This document shows, piece after piece, positions 1-12,223 of a stretch of 64,000 nt of DNA. The DNA is taken from assembly GCF_000143415.4 (NCBI RefSeq), contig NW_003314268.1, forward strand, positions 2,795,442-2,859,441, read 5' to 3'. The DNA comes from Selaginella moellendorffii (lineage: Eukaryota; Streptophyta; Lycopodiopsida; Selaginellales; Selaginellaceae). The stretch's first letter is position 1. The number at the start of each line of letters is the position of its first letter. The position numbers and the translations under genes are program-made. The notes under the pieces are model-generated. The model saw only the letters and a program-made list of their open reading frames with translations, had not been told where the DNA came from and did no database searches.

Positions 1-39
1 TTTGTCGTAGACTTCTTTTGGCGGGTACCATATTCGTCG

Positions 40-175
40 TGTGTACTTCTGTCTTCGTGGAGTAAAATGGTGATGCCGTGTACTTCTGTCTTCTTGGAGG
101 AAAATGGTGACGCAGCGATAGCGCATGTAGAGTGGACGATTGTCTTCTTGGAGTAACATAGTGATGGAGCTGAAG
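40..175. repeat. Short imperfect tandem repeat, unit about 37 bp
   Basis: A block containing 'acttctgtcttcgtggag' and 'aaaatggtga' occurs twice in a row and a third time partially (ending 'gtcttcttggagtaacatag'). Nothing coding is visible around it. Positions 180-840 are AT-rich and I see nothing further there. Confidence 0.5.
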
Positions 176-846
176 TGCAATAGAGTGGATGATTGAGCGC
201 CATAGCAAACAACATACACACTCTTCAGGAAGCTTCCAGTTTTGCTGATAAGAAGAATGTACCAGACTTCACAAAACAAATGGTATCATAAAAAATAATT
301 ATTACTTTCTCACTTCACCAAAAAAATAACATACTAATACATACGTTTAGTAAAATGTATCATGGAAAAAGCAATCATGTCTGAAAGAAAAGGCATAAAA
401 TTGAAAATGTTAAACGTACCACTTATACTATGCACTTAATTAACCAAATTTTGATAGTTTTATTTATTTCATTAATATAATATAGTAAAGAAATAGAAAG
501 GGTTAATGTATAACATAAAAGATCAAATAAATAAGAAATAAGAAAGATCACCATTTCCAGGTTAAAAGAGGAACTTACCAAGCTCAAATAATCATTATCA
601 ACCTTACTAACACTTTTTTTTTCGTTTTTATTAAAGCAACTGCATAGTACAAAAAATTATTAATATGAATATAACATGGAAATAATTCTTGAAATTGTGA
701 AAATCTTTTACTACTTTAGCCACGGAATTAAATTGCAAGGTTTCTACCCTTCCCAATAACTCCAGTTTGCAAGAGCCAACAACAGCCAGAGCATAGGCTT
801 CAGGAATTTTTTTGTGTGTCTTCTGCTGATGATGGCAAATGGATAG

Positions 847-1071
847 ATGGTTGTTCATGACAAGTTTTGGCTACTGAGCTCTTGTTGCTTGCAAATCAAA
901 GTCATAAACCTTGAAGCTGACAAGCACTTGACCCTCACCTCCATCAGGATCCAGGAGAGTGACTTGCATGAAGATTTACTTGCTATTGTTAATCTTACAG
1001 GTCTAGAAATTATGTTTAATGGTACTAAACTGTTAAAACAGAAACAGCCATTTTCAAAGATTGGTCTATAG
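847..1071 (+). other. Possible leucine-rich-repeat-like fragment
   Basis: A 74-codon open stretch has leucine spacing that resembles LRR units (for example LHEDLLAIVNLTGLEIMF). It has no start context and no continuing exon, and it lies in AT-rich repeat DNA. It could be a fragment of an LRR receptor gene or chance. No function is assigned. Confidence 0.15.
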
Positions 1072-1149
1072 TATTTTCATTGGCAAAGTCTGTATAGCAT
1101 ACATCCAGATTTTCAATCCCTATTTTTTATTCTTGAATGAAACAATATA

Positions 1150-1740
1150 CTATTTATGAAACTTGTTGAGAAACACTTGACACTCCTTCACACACTCCAC
1201 AAGAAGCTTTCCGTCCCATTCAACCCAGGCTTTGTGAATCTCCACTATATCATAGTCTTGATTTTTCTTCAGATACACGCATCCATCATTTGTTGCCACA
1301 ACCAGTGGGAACTCAAGTTCCTCCTTACCTACATGTATAGTGATCCAGTCTCACCTAGTAATATCATACACCTTGCATGAAATAGCATAGTTAGAGCCCA
1401 CTGTTTGTCTCCAATCACCCCAAAGGGCTCAATGTAGTCCTAGCCACCACACAAGGCAATGAAATACCATGTGTTAACGAGCTCCCAAGCTCCAAATCTT
1501 GGTAGACACAAAGTATCCCATGGCGCTCAAGGTGGTGGCTGTTGGCCAGGACGTTGTGAACCACAGGTCCAGTGCCAACACTCACCCATTCACCCTCTTG
1601 GAGCTTCAATACCTCACCTTCGTTCACAAAGGTAGTGGCCAAACCCAATTGCCACCATTTCTAATGCTTGAGATCCCACTTGCTAGATGCTACTATTTCC
1701 TGGTGTTGGATCCACCCTAAACACTTTCTTGGAGTCAAAG
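1150..1740 (-). pseudogene. Unidentified broken protein-coding fragment
   Basis: Read on the minus strand, this stretch has protein-like composition. It begins near 'TTFVNEGEVLKLQEGEWVSV', passes an in-frame stop after 'CKVYDITR', continues with 'ITIHVGKEELEFPLVVATND', and ends in a stop at about 1150 after 'CQVFLNKFHK'. The alternation of charged and hydrophobic residues and the long open frame suggest former coding DNA. I do not recognise the family. It is scored as a pseudogene because of the internal stop and the lack of clear splice sites. Confidence 0.3.
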
Positions 1741-1977
1741 CCTTGGCACCAAATTGTGCCCTTGCACACGATGGAAATCCCAAATCCTGTTGTCCCTCTG
1801 GTTGGATAGTTAAGGAGTTGGGAGTGGCTACCATGCAATCTAGTGAGCTTGATACTTGTTGTTATGCCTATGTAGCCTTGGAACTGAGTATAAATTGCAC
1901 CAGAGATTGCTATTGTGTTTGCTGAACTAAAGAAAACCTAGACAATGTAATTGTACTGTTCAGACCTTGAAAACAAT

Positions 1978-2232
1978 TGAAGTTATGTTTGATTGACGTA
2001 AGATGTGATGTGGAGATGCACAAATATTCCTCAAGAGCCATGAGAGGAGAATCTACACTAGAGGAAATTAGCAGGAGAGCTAATTATAAAAAAAAGGGCA
2101 ATAATAGGAAAAGATTAGGCTGGGCCTCACTCTTTTTTTGAAGTGTTTAACAACATTTAAAAGTGTTCTTTAAAGTTATTTTAATAAACAATGAAGAGAT
2201 TATAAGTGTTAATAAGATTGCATTTGGTTTTT
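1978..2232. repeat. Direct repeat, copy 1 (partner at 3958-4205)
   Basis: This copy shares 'gtttgattgacgt', 'gagatgcaca/ta', 'tcaagagccatgagagga' against 'taggagtcatgggagaa', and 'aaagtgttctttaaagt' with a copy about 1.98 kb downstream in the same orientation and order. The copies are diverged. They could be old terminal repeats of a small non-autonomous element whose interior is 2233-3957. No TSD was recognised. Confidence 0.5.
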
Positions 2233-2399
2233 TATAAGCTTTAGAGTGTTTTAGAGAGCTTTCTTTATAGCTCATAGTTGGCTATTAGCAACAAAGTGTC
2301 CCTAAGCAATTTTGTAATTTTTGTTTGTCTTTCTTGCAACTCTCTAGATTCTCACTTAGGTGTAGTGTAGTAGAATCTATATGGTACAGCACCTCCTGG

Positions 2400-3035
2400 C
2401 CTCAATTTTAATAGAGACAGGTTCATTGGGTTTTCATGAACTCCTGAATTTAGACTTCCCAGAAGGTCATTTAACTTAATATTATTCAAACACAAGGATG
2501 CTTAACCCTAAGTATCCTAAAACCTTTAACTAATTAAAAAAAATGTTGCACTTTTATTCATGGGCCTTTTTTCTCTATATTTGAACCCATATGGATTATC
2601 CTTAGAAACTTTCTCTTTAATTGTTTATAATCCACTATACTTCCTTATAAGTTCACGCTCTCATAAACTAAAAGAACACCTGCCTTGCTCTTTTAACACC
2701 CTACCTTTACCCAAAGTAAACTAAATTTGCCAGATATCAATCTTAACACATAGTGTGGTTCTTTTAACCAACTAATAGATCTGGACTTAAGACCTTTCTA
2801 ATACTAAATGTAAGCTCCTGAATTTGGACTTATTGGGTTGAGTGAAATGTAAACTCCTAAATTTGGATTTTTTAGGAGGTCACCGAACCCAATATTATTC
2901 AAACTTAAGGATATTTAACCCCAAGTATCCCAAAATCTTTAATCGATTGAAAAAAGGGATGCACTTTTATTTATAAACCCTTTTTCTCATATTTAAACTT
3001 ATACAGATCATCTCTTGAGTCATTCCTCTTGGTTG
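2400..3035. repeat. Two diverged direct copies of a repeat containing 'aatattattcaaac'
   Basis: The segment at about 2445-2640 recurs at about 2870-3040: 'aatattattcaaac..aaggat', then 'aagtatcc.aaaa', then 'gcacttttat', then 'tttctc.tatttgaac'. A third copy lies reverse-complemented at about 5460-5625, and a partial direct copy at about 5270-5320. The scattered orientation suggests fragments of one old mobile element family. Confidence 0.5.
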
Positions 3036-3957
3036 TTTACAATCTTTAAATCTCTGTTACTTTTGTTCATGTTTTCACATTTTTGGAAAAACTCGCCACA
3101 TAACAAGCCATAGGGCGGAATATCCATTAGTGTTAAAGGCCAATAAGGGTGAGTTCAACTGTTCCTTCTTCCTTGGTATCAAAGGGTAGTAATATATATA
3201 TATTAACATTTGTCATATAAAAAGTGGCTAAATAGAGAAATTTGTTAACTTTTTTTAGAAATGGTAAAAGAATCTCTAAGATTCTCGGGAAGGAGTAGTT
3301 TGCTCTATGGTAGGGGGAAGTTTGACTCTGGGAAAAAAGACGATTCTTGGAGGAGATTTGAGTATGCACTTGGGCAAACATTAATGAGGAATAATGGGCC
3401 AAGAGGTAGTAGCAAGAGGATTTAATCTAACTTTTAGTGGACTTTCAAGAGGAACTTTAACAACATCACCAATAGTAATCACACCAGGAGCTAAATTGCT
3501 AGGAAGTTTTAGGGTAATATCAAGGACCTCTTTAAAAGCTACTAAAAAACCCTCAAATAATCATAAAAGGTGGTTCCTTTCAAAAGACATTCTAGTCTCA
3601 TCCTTCTTCACACCTACTTTTATTCTGCTCTCCTCTATAAGAAATGGTCCTCTCTTACTACCCTATTTATGTTGTGAAGAAATTCATTTAATTTCTTACT
3701 TCTTTCTAATATAGGTATCATCATGTTTCTTTGTTGATTTTTTCACCAAGCACCATATACTAAGCCACTACTTTTTTAAATGTATCTTTATATCATCTAA
3801 AGGTTTGTGCCCTTCTATTAATTTCTTCTCTCCATTATGCTTCTTATAAAGAAAAAACTTAATATAAAGGTGGAAAAATTTATTTGGATAGCACAAAGTT
3901 ATTGTGTTATCCTTGCCACCACTTAAGATGCTGAGTGGTACAACTATCTTACAAACA

Positions 3958-4205
3958 ATCATAATTGTGTTTGATTGACGTGGCACCTAGGGTGTGATAT
4001 AGAGATGCATAGATATCCTTTAGGAGTCATGGGAGAAGAATTTGTGTTAAAAGACAGCAAAAATCTAAAAGAAATTAGTGGGAAGAGAAGTAAGTTAAGC
4101 CTCATCCCTTTTTTAAAGTGTTTAACACTGTTTAAAAGTGTTCTTTAAAGTGATCTTAGTGAGTAGTGAGGAAATTGTTAATGTTAGCGAGATTGCAATT
4201 GAAGT
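3958..4205. repeat. Direct repeat, copy 2 (partner at 1978-2232)
   Basis: Second copy of the diverged 250-bp direct repeat, with the landmarks in the same order. The interior between the copies holds only short open frames that look like chance. Positions 4206-5270 contain nothing I can identify. Confidence 0.5.
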
Positions 4206-5459
4206 AGTTTTTTATGTTGCAACAAATAGTATGGCTTCATATTAATGAACAAAGCTAAATTGTGGATGCTTATTGTAGCGCATAGAAGTGCAATGTCTAC
4301 ACAATAAAAGGATTGGTAAATTTAGTGCTGGTTCCTCTTGGCTTAGTAGGGGTTATTAGTCAATAGTCAATAAGGACATTGACATCTCTAAAGGGGGAGT
4401 GAGTGTAGTGCATGTAATCATGGGATAAGATTTAAATATACTGTCACCATGGATCCTTAGAACCTTAAAGGATAAATGGGGATAAAATAGCCACTAAGGG
4501 CTTTCTCATCAAGCAATTGCCCCTTTTTTAGTTGGCTTAAGGGGAGAGAAATAGGGTTTGATACACTTACAAAGTTTCACTTCTCATGGAGTAAATTAGT
4601 TAATCAATTGAAATATGAGCAATTTTATTACCTTTTAAGTAAGAAATGCATTATACTCCTATAGTGAACATATATTGCAGCAACACTAGAGAGCTCCAAG
4701 TAAATGTAGATGGTCTTGTAACCAACTTTCTCTTAACCACAACATGAATAGGATGTTGTGGACCAAGAGCTTCAAAAGCACAAACAAACATTTGCTCATA
4801 TTCCCGATATTTAAGATCATCGACAATGCTCAAGCTCACTCAAACTCCTCTTGTGCTAGAGAGTATGGAGTTTAGAAGAGTTCTATTCTCTTTCCTAGCC
4901 TTTTCTAGCTAAAGCAAGACCATGAAATTAAAGCACTAAGATCAATTTAAAAAGGAGATATACCTTGTTTTCCTTGGTCTAGTATAGGCTTGAAAGGATC
5001 AATGTAGTTTGCTTGATGCGTCAAAACAATAATACATATAACAAAAGGTCTAGGATGGATAAATGGTATTTCAAATGAAAGCTAACCAAAGCCATTTCCA
5101 CCTTAAATTAGAAAGTGTCTCTAGACTCAATTCCTAATATCACCCCCACTTTGTTTGGAACTTGTCTGTGAGGTTTAAAGTCTCCTACAAGCTACCCTAG
5201 ATGAGATTTTGGAGAGGATTGTGGTGCCTTAGCAACACTACTACTAGCCACTGCCACTACCGTATAAACTTATGAGTTTGGACTTCTTGAGAAGTCATTC
5301 AACTCAGTACTATTCAAGGCGAGGCTCTTGAGTGCATGGAGATCATGACCTTACCCAATGCCAAAACATATGCATGAGATATATAATCCTCTTTTACACT
5401 ATACCCTCTCTTCCTTGTGGCATGTAAACAACCAAAGGGAATGATTCAAAAGATGATCT

Positions 5460-5625
5460 ATAAAGGTTTAAATATAGAAGGAAATGGCCTATGAAAAAAC
5501 GTGCACCCTTTTTTCCAATTGGTTAAAGGTCTTGGGATACTTGAGGGTAAACATCTTTGGCTTTGAATAATATTGAGCTAGGTGACCTTCTAGGAAGTTT
5601 AAACTTAAAAGTTTATATAGTGGTA
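5460..5625. repeat. Inverted copy of the 2400-3035 repeat
   Basis: The reverse complement of this segment follows the same landmark order as the 2445-2640 and 2870-3040 copies ('gggatacttgagggtaaaca', 'gaataatattgagc'). A partial direct copy lies just upstream at 5270-5320. The arrangement forms a loose inverted repeat with about 2.5 kb between arms. Confidence 0.5.
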
Positions 5626-5794
5626 GTGATGGCTGGTAGTGTTGTTATTGGGGCCCCACAATCCTCTCTAGAATCTCGTCTAGGGCAGCTTATATGAGAC
5701 CCCAAATCTCGTTATATTGACTTGTGATTTGGCAATGTCAATTGCCATTAACACGCTTGAGTGATTTAGCATCTTCCTAGTTAGAGAGCTCACC

Positions 5795-6015
5795 CCTAAA
5801 TGTATAGTAGGGATAGTGGGTAGGTCAGATATGGCCGACCAATCTAAGGCATAGTTCAACTCTCACTTGCATGCCTATCTTTATTTTGCATCTAACTTGG
5901 GTCTAAGCCTAAATTCCGCACCATGCTAGCTAGTAGAGTACCCATATTATCACATTAGGCCACTAGTATGTTAAAATAGTGCCAAACTCCATTTAACTCC
6001 ATTTTGTGTGCTAGT
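5795..6015 (+). mobile_element. Decayed chromovirus-type LTR fragment
   Basis: This matches, with many transitions, the 3' part of the LTR seen intact at 49634-50557. Shared landmarks in order are 'gtatagtagggatagtgg', 'gggtctaag.c.aa', 'gagtaccc', 'gtta.gccac..gtatg..aaa', and 'ccattttg.gtgc'. It is an old relic of the same family as the intact element at 35.6-50.6 kb. Positions 6016-7700 are AT-rich with no gene that I can support. Confidence 0.6.
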
Positions 6016-7699
6016 CTAATGAAGAGGTAAATGTTTTATCTTATGTATCATCCCAAGCTGAGCAAAAAAAGAAAGTTTATGCAAAATAGAGTTACACCTA
6101 AGCTTAAGCATCTAAAGAAGAAAAATTTGATCTATGCAATACTCGCTATAAACAAGTGTGAAATAGTTATGAATAGTTATAAAATTATGTAGTATATAAG
6201 TAGCACTTAGACATGTTGGAAAACAACCCCCACTTATTGTTGTATGCATTTATATTAATTAATCATCTTTTCTCCTGCTTATACTTGTTTGTGCAAAGTA
6301 GAATTGAAAGAGTGACATATGTTTATCCTTACTTAAGCCTTTAGGGTTTGAGGTTGAGTTATTTTCTCATTCTTCTTCTACTCTTTTCTACCTTCTTGTC
6401 TTTGTTTGTTTGTCACTATTTTGCAAGTAGGGGCAAAAATACAAGTATAGGTAGAAGAAGTTTTATTCATTTTTGGTGACCACGGTGGGATAAGCCATCA
6501 CTTATTAGCATGAAAACCAGCTGGGAAAAAATTGCTTGTGAATTCCAAATTTGCCTAGTATTAAGAATCACAAATAGATAAATGTTTTAATGATTATAGA
6601 GGCCTTTAGCCCAAATAAAATTAAACGAAGGAGCTCTTTTTGCAATTGCAATGGCTTAGCGTCTAAACAACGTAAGAAAGATAGTTTTACAATTGTTATA
6701 TAATCCATAAAGTATGAGATAAGTTTAAAATTGGAATTTTGCATACATTGCCAAGAAACTCAAGTTTAAATTATTTCACTAGTAATTTCTTGAGAAAAAT
6801 CTAAAAGAAGAAGGAATGGAGTTTGTTTGATGTATAAAACATAATTAACTACTTTACAATCTTTTCCTTCTAAGCAAGTTCTTACTTGGGTTTTTACAAG
6901 ATATATTTTTCAGCAACGTGTCACAATTTTTTTAAACATACACAAGCAAGAAAATTGAGCATTTATAACTTTTGTCTTCAACTCCAGATTAAAGAGAGCT
7001 AAATTCAGCTTTAGTGAATAGCAAATTGGGGAATTATTCACCTAAATATTATAAAGCTTTAATAGAGGTAAAATCACAATTAAAATATTGTACTATCTCA
7101 AGGCTTAGATCCAAAATCTTTTAGCTTGAACAACTACTTAGACACAATTTAAGAGTAAACTTGTCTCGAGTTTAAGTCTCTTATGCATATTGCAAGAACC
7201 TATAAGATTCTAATAAGACTTATAAGTCAAAAATTCAGAAATACTTATTATAAACTGCTCTAATCGTTTAAACCACTTTACAGTTAGTACATTTTAAAAA
7301 ATTAATTAAAGCTCAAAAATTTGTCATATAAGCTTGAACAAAGACTTGTATTGACTATTACCGCCCGTTAGTGAAGAGGCTAGAAAGAAATTTATCTTGA
7401 AAAGAAATTTTTGTTTAGATCTAAAGAAAAATTTTCCACAAATTAGCTATTACATGTTTGAAAAATTATTTAACATCATTCCACAAGCAAATTAATCTAG
7501 AATAGGGTATCATACGCTAAACAATTTAATCCTTGTATTGATTCCACAGGACAATTTTAAAAAGGTTTTCATGCCCCTTTCAAATTAGTTGAAATATATA
7601 AGTATAGACTAACAATTGATCTTATCTATAAAGCTTTAGAGGATATAGTCTTTATACATAAAAGTGTCATTATTTATACCAAATAAACTAATAAATATA

Positions 7700-9390
7700 C
7701 AACATTTCCTTCATAATCTGATGAGCGGAAGACAATCTGAAAATAAATATTCACAAGATCTAGAATGAGATTACAAAGCACTTGTTCGTGATATTTGCAA
7801 TTTTAACCTCCCTTCAAAGTAGACTAAACCATTACTCAATCAAGTTAGAGAAAAGTTTGAAAGAGAGTGAGTTGAAAGTATATTAAGTACACCTCAATGA
7901 AAAGAAAATCATAAATCCCAATATAACTTTGATAGTCATCTAGAATACTTCTCCTTGATAGTATTGGTACATAAAAAATGCCTTTGCTTTAACTCAGAGT
8001 AGTGGAATACAAAACAATTGAAGTGATTCTTCATAAAAGGAAGAAGAGCAAAATTTACAACCCTTACCCTTTAATAGTGATCTTGATTCCTTTACAAACC
8101 CAACATCTATTTTGTTTATACTAGTTGCAAAATAGAGAATTTTTTATCAAATTGCAATGAATATGATGGCAATTGTAAGAAAAAAAACACTGTCATCACA
8201 TATTCATCCTTTTCTAGAATTAAAGGAGAGGACTCACAAGTACATATTGAGCAATACATAGAAGTAATTAAGCTCAATTAGGTAAGAAAAAAATCTTTTC
8301 CCTTATATACTAAAAACAAAGCTAAAGATTGGTACTATGACAATTATATAAAAAAGTTTAGCACATTTGATGAGTAAATAAAGTTTTTTCTTAAAGCTTT
8401 CTCCATAGAAACAATCCCATAAAAAAAACTATAATGAGTTGTAAAAGCTTTATCAAAGAAAATTTGAGATAATCGAAGAATATACAACTTGATTCAACAA
8501 GTGTAATAAATATTGTAAAGACTTAATGTCAGACAAAATGTGCTTACACTTATACATACATGGCCTCAAGAAAATTTATTACAAACATGCGATAAAGAGA
8601 GCTCATACAGATTTTAAGCCATGATTGCCTACCAAAATCTCATCAAACAATATGACATGGTAGATATAGTAAAATTAAACAAAAAGATGATTCCTATAGG
8701 TAAATAAACCAATTATCTAAAAATCCTCAAATTACAAACTAATCTCAAACAAAGGATTTAGTGTACCAAATGCAAAAATGAAGACTATAGCAAAGAAGAA
8801 TGTAAATTTCAACTGATCAAGTGCTAAGTTTGTGAAAAAGAAGGGCATTCAACTAAGGAATGTAAAACTTGATTTAAACAACTAAAAGGCAAACAAGCAA
8901 CCCGAGTTGATAAAATAACACATAGGCAAAACTATGATTATAGTTATAATCAAAGTGGCAAATATGAATACCCATGCATTGAAAGGCAAAATGACTATTG
9001 GGATTATTCACTTAGGGGTAATTTTCAAAATTATCCACCTAGTTATGAAGAAAATAGGAATAAAGACTATAATCAGTTTAAAGAATACAATGAGCCTAAA
9101 GGTTACAATAGGCTTAGAGAATATAAAAGGCCAAAAGAGTATGATCAAGCTAAAACTTCTATTCACTATCTTAAGCCATACAATCAAGTTGAGTCATCAA
9201 GCAAGAATGATAAGCCTCTTAAAGATATACAACCTATAGTTAAATACGTTGAGGTAAAATGGTTAGATACAGAAGAGCCACTTAATATTTGTATTATGAC
9301 TAGAGCACAACAAAGAAGGGCTAAATCTAAAAGCCAAGATGAAGAGAGTGATGATGAAGTAGAAATTATCTCTAACTCTCAATGGTGCTA
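7700..9390 (+). pseudogene. Decayed LTR-retrotransposon gag with tandem CCHC knuckles
   Basis: On the plus strand at 8759-8870 one frame shows two nucleocapsid-type zinc knuckles: C-x2-C-x4-Y-x4-C (His replaced by Tyr), then C-x2-C-x4-H-x4-C with a stop codon inside its first Cys pair. An Asn/Tyr/Lys-rich region follows, then 'MTRAQQRRAKSKS' and an acidic tail (DEESDDEVEI) ending near 9390, typical of the region between gag and protease in Ty3/gypsy elements. Upstream, 7700-8750 has multiple stops in every frame but gag-like composition. Base composition is much more AT-rich than the chromovirus at 36 kb, so it is a different lineage. Protease and RT are not seen downstream. Confidence 0.6.
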
Positions 9391-10197
9391 AAAGAAAAAT
9401 ATCAACATAGAAATCACTTAATAACTTTGACTCCAACACTTCTATATTTATATATCGTGAGGATGTAAAATTCTATTAGTGCTTTATTAAATAAGCTTTT
9501 CTTTTGTCATAATCTTAATTGAAGTTGAGTTTACATTCACATTTGCCATAAGCTACTGATATTAGGTACTAGGATTAATATTTGATAAACATTCTTTCAT
9601 TAATTCAAGTAAAATTTACTAAATAATTAAGTTACATAAAAGTGAATAACAACAATATTATAACTCTCATCATCATCCACTAATGGAATACAAAGTGTAT
9701 GATTTAGTATTACTTCATTTTCCAATACTATAATATGTAAATTGTCTAAGAGGCTGAGTGAAAAGGACTATATTAAATGTTATGGTACTACAAGTTTATG
9801 AGTTTTGACATGACATTCAACAAATCAATCTTCCATAAATATATATATTGAGTAGCTATAAAGTGTTATGTACAAAGAGATCAAGGACAAATTACACTAC
9901 CTATAAATCCTTCAATGACTCTTAATATTCCTCTAGATCCTGAGAAAAAACCATAACAACCTTCCATCCTTCAATTAACAAAAGGAAAAAAAACTTTAAT
10001 TGCTTTCTATCTATTTGAGAGGGATGTTTGTCTATGATGCTATATGCTATTATTATTATAATAGAATTTTGATAGTTGTTATATTTGTTGCAATCTGGAT
10101 TACTCACTCTTGTATGTAAGCTACTATTTTTAGGCTAATCAAATATACACATTTCTATGTTCCATGCACTCACAATTATTTTATATTTTAAGAATAG

Positions 10198-10250
<53 letters not shown>
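10198..10250. repeat. (TA)n microsatellite
   Basis: About 26 uninterrupted AT dinucleotides. The flanking 9391-10700 is very AT-rich and holds no recognised gene. Confidence 0.95.
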
Positions 10251-10253
<3 letters not shown>

Positions 10254-10701
10254 TTCTATCAAATAAAATTTAATAATATATTAACTTTTAGTTTTATTAA
10301 AAATGTATTATAGGTAAAGCATATTATAATATCAGCCAATTTTAAATAATTTTATTTAAATATTAAAAAACAAATTCTAGCAAACTTGTCAGCTAAAAAC
10401 ATTAAAAAAACATTTTATAAGTAAATTTTTTAATATTGCCAGTTGTATGAAGGTAAATTTATGTTTAAAAATATATCAAAAATATGATATAGGAACATTA
10501 AAGGAACATTAAAGAAGGTTCACTATATTGTTGCTAAAAGAAGCTAGCTAATAATATTATATCACATTAGAAGATAAAAGTATTCAGAAATAGTTTTATC
10601 AAAAGTATTTATTTATTTATTTTTTATAGTATTGAAATATCTTTAAAATTTATATGAGAATTTTCATGATACTTTATTAAAGTAATTTAAAATACTAAAA
10701 T

Positions 10702-11516
10702 ATGTTAGCTATGATTTTCTTTTTCTTGATTCAACCATGTTATCAAGTTTCATATACATGGGGAAATACAGGTAAGTTAAATGAACAAGATATCAATGAT
10801 ATTATTAATAAAGGAATTTATGAACTTACTAGAAAATTAATTCTTACTGAAAAATATTCACCAAAATATGTTGATTTTAAATTAATTACAGTTTCTCAAG
10901 GTATAGTTTGTGTGGCAATAAGAAGATTAGGGGGATTTTGTGATGAAGAATTTTTAAATATAACTATTAAAGGATCAACTATAAGCCGCCAAATAAATGA
11001 GCTAACTGAAAATCATCACCAATTAATGATTATACAAGGCGCAGATGCAGCACAAATAACTGCACGTTTATATGAAATACAGTATGCTGTAATAATTTGG
11101 AAAAATAAAAGTACATATTTATCTAGAAGTAAATTCAATACTATCATTTCTTCACTTAAAGATTGTCATATTTCATTAACTACACTTGACAGTAGTTTTC
11201 CAATTTATCAAATATTATATAAAGGTAATTTTTTAATATCACAAAATAAAAAGAATTTGCTATTTTTACAATCTAATTAAATATAATATTTGAAACATCT
11301 AGTTTTTATGATAAGGGTAACTGTATTTTAATAAATCAAAATGATGGTAACTTAGTTTTATATGGTGGTAATTTTCAAAAATTTTTATGGTCCATAGAAA
11401 AATATTGTTCAATAAAACGTTGTTTTATTTTTACATATATAATATTACAAAATGACTGTAATTTAGTATCTTACAAGTTAAATGCACTTAATACAGTTTG
11501 GTGGGCATTGAAGTAA
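10702..11516 (+). pseudogene. Secreted protein with C-terminal GNA-type (bulb) mannose-lectin domain, broken by a frameshift
   Basis: The first frame (10702-11280, 192 aa) starts with a hydrophobic signal-like stretch (MLAMIFFFLIQPCYQ). About 150 residues follow that I cannot assign to a family. It ends in a weak first lectin site (QNKKNLLFL). A shift of one base near 11274-11280 opens a second frame, which runs to the TAA at 11514-11516 and carries two further sites, QNDGNLVLY and QNDCNLVSY. Both match the mannose-binding signature QxDxNxVxY, each followed by a Trp-containing strand (FLWS, VWWA). Three sub-sites are expected for a B-lectin domain, so the domain is complete apart from the frame break. 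The break could be a real inactivating indel, a sequencing error or a missed micro-intron. The gene is unusually AT-rich. Ligand binding is inferred from the motif only. Confidence 0.65.
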
Positions 11517-12215
11517 TTTTTATATATTGAGATTTTAATCAAAATAATCACAAGCTGCAATTGTAATAGACTCTCCAAGAATATCTAAGCATAATATAAT
11601 ACTGTGATTTTTTGGTCTTAAGCTTTTGTCAAATTGTAGTCAAGTTTTAAGGTTAATCTTTTTAATAAAAACTGTGAGATAGCATGATTTCAGCTACACT
11701 ATCAATGAATTAAAACCATATCATTTAACTTGCTGTGAGCCCCACTTACAATAGAAGTAAAAAGCAATCAATCATTCTCAGCCTAAGCTCAAACACTTGG
11801 CCAATGGTGTTCCAGTTGATGCCACAGCCAGATTGATAAGAAAAGGACTAGCAAAAGGATAGGCAAAGTAGAAGGCAAAGAAGGCTGTCTTAAGTTAGAT
11901 TATGAAATTATTCCTATTATACCAGATTTGGTAGATGATACAATTACCGAGAAAGGTGATTGTCATTTACCTAGAAAAACAAGTAGTTCTGGCAAGGGAG
12001 CAATGTTATAAATGACACAATTGCCAAGAAAAGTGAATAACATCAACTTAGAATTCCTATTGTGTTTGTCTCCTCTTCTTCTAGCAAAGGAACAATTGAA
12101 GACTCATTCTTAAAGACAAGAGAGTGAGGCTAAAAATAAGTGTAGGAGGAAAATTATTGGCCTAGGGCAGAAACACAATAATGTGGTATAGATTTTGAAA
12201 GCTTATTTATAAAAA
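11517..12215. other. AT-rich spacer, no gene seen
   Basis: I see no open frame with protein-like composition, no repeats and no RNA gene. Base composition changes sharply to GC-rich at about 12220, where the hAT remnant begins. Confidence 0.6.
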
Positions 12216-12223
12216 TTAATTAT

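Noticed and set aside
10201-10249. TA run as a possible origin or promoter
   Set aside because: A simple microsatellite; no gene or other element starts near it.
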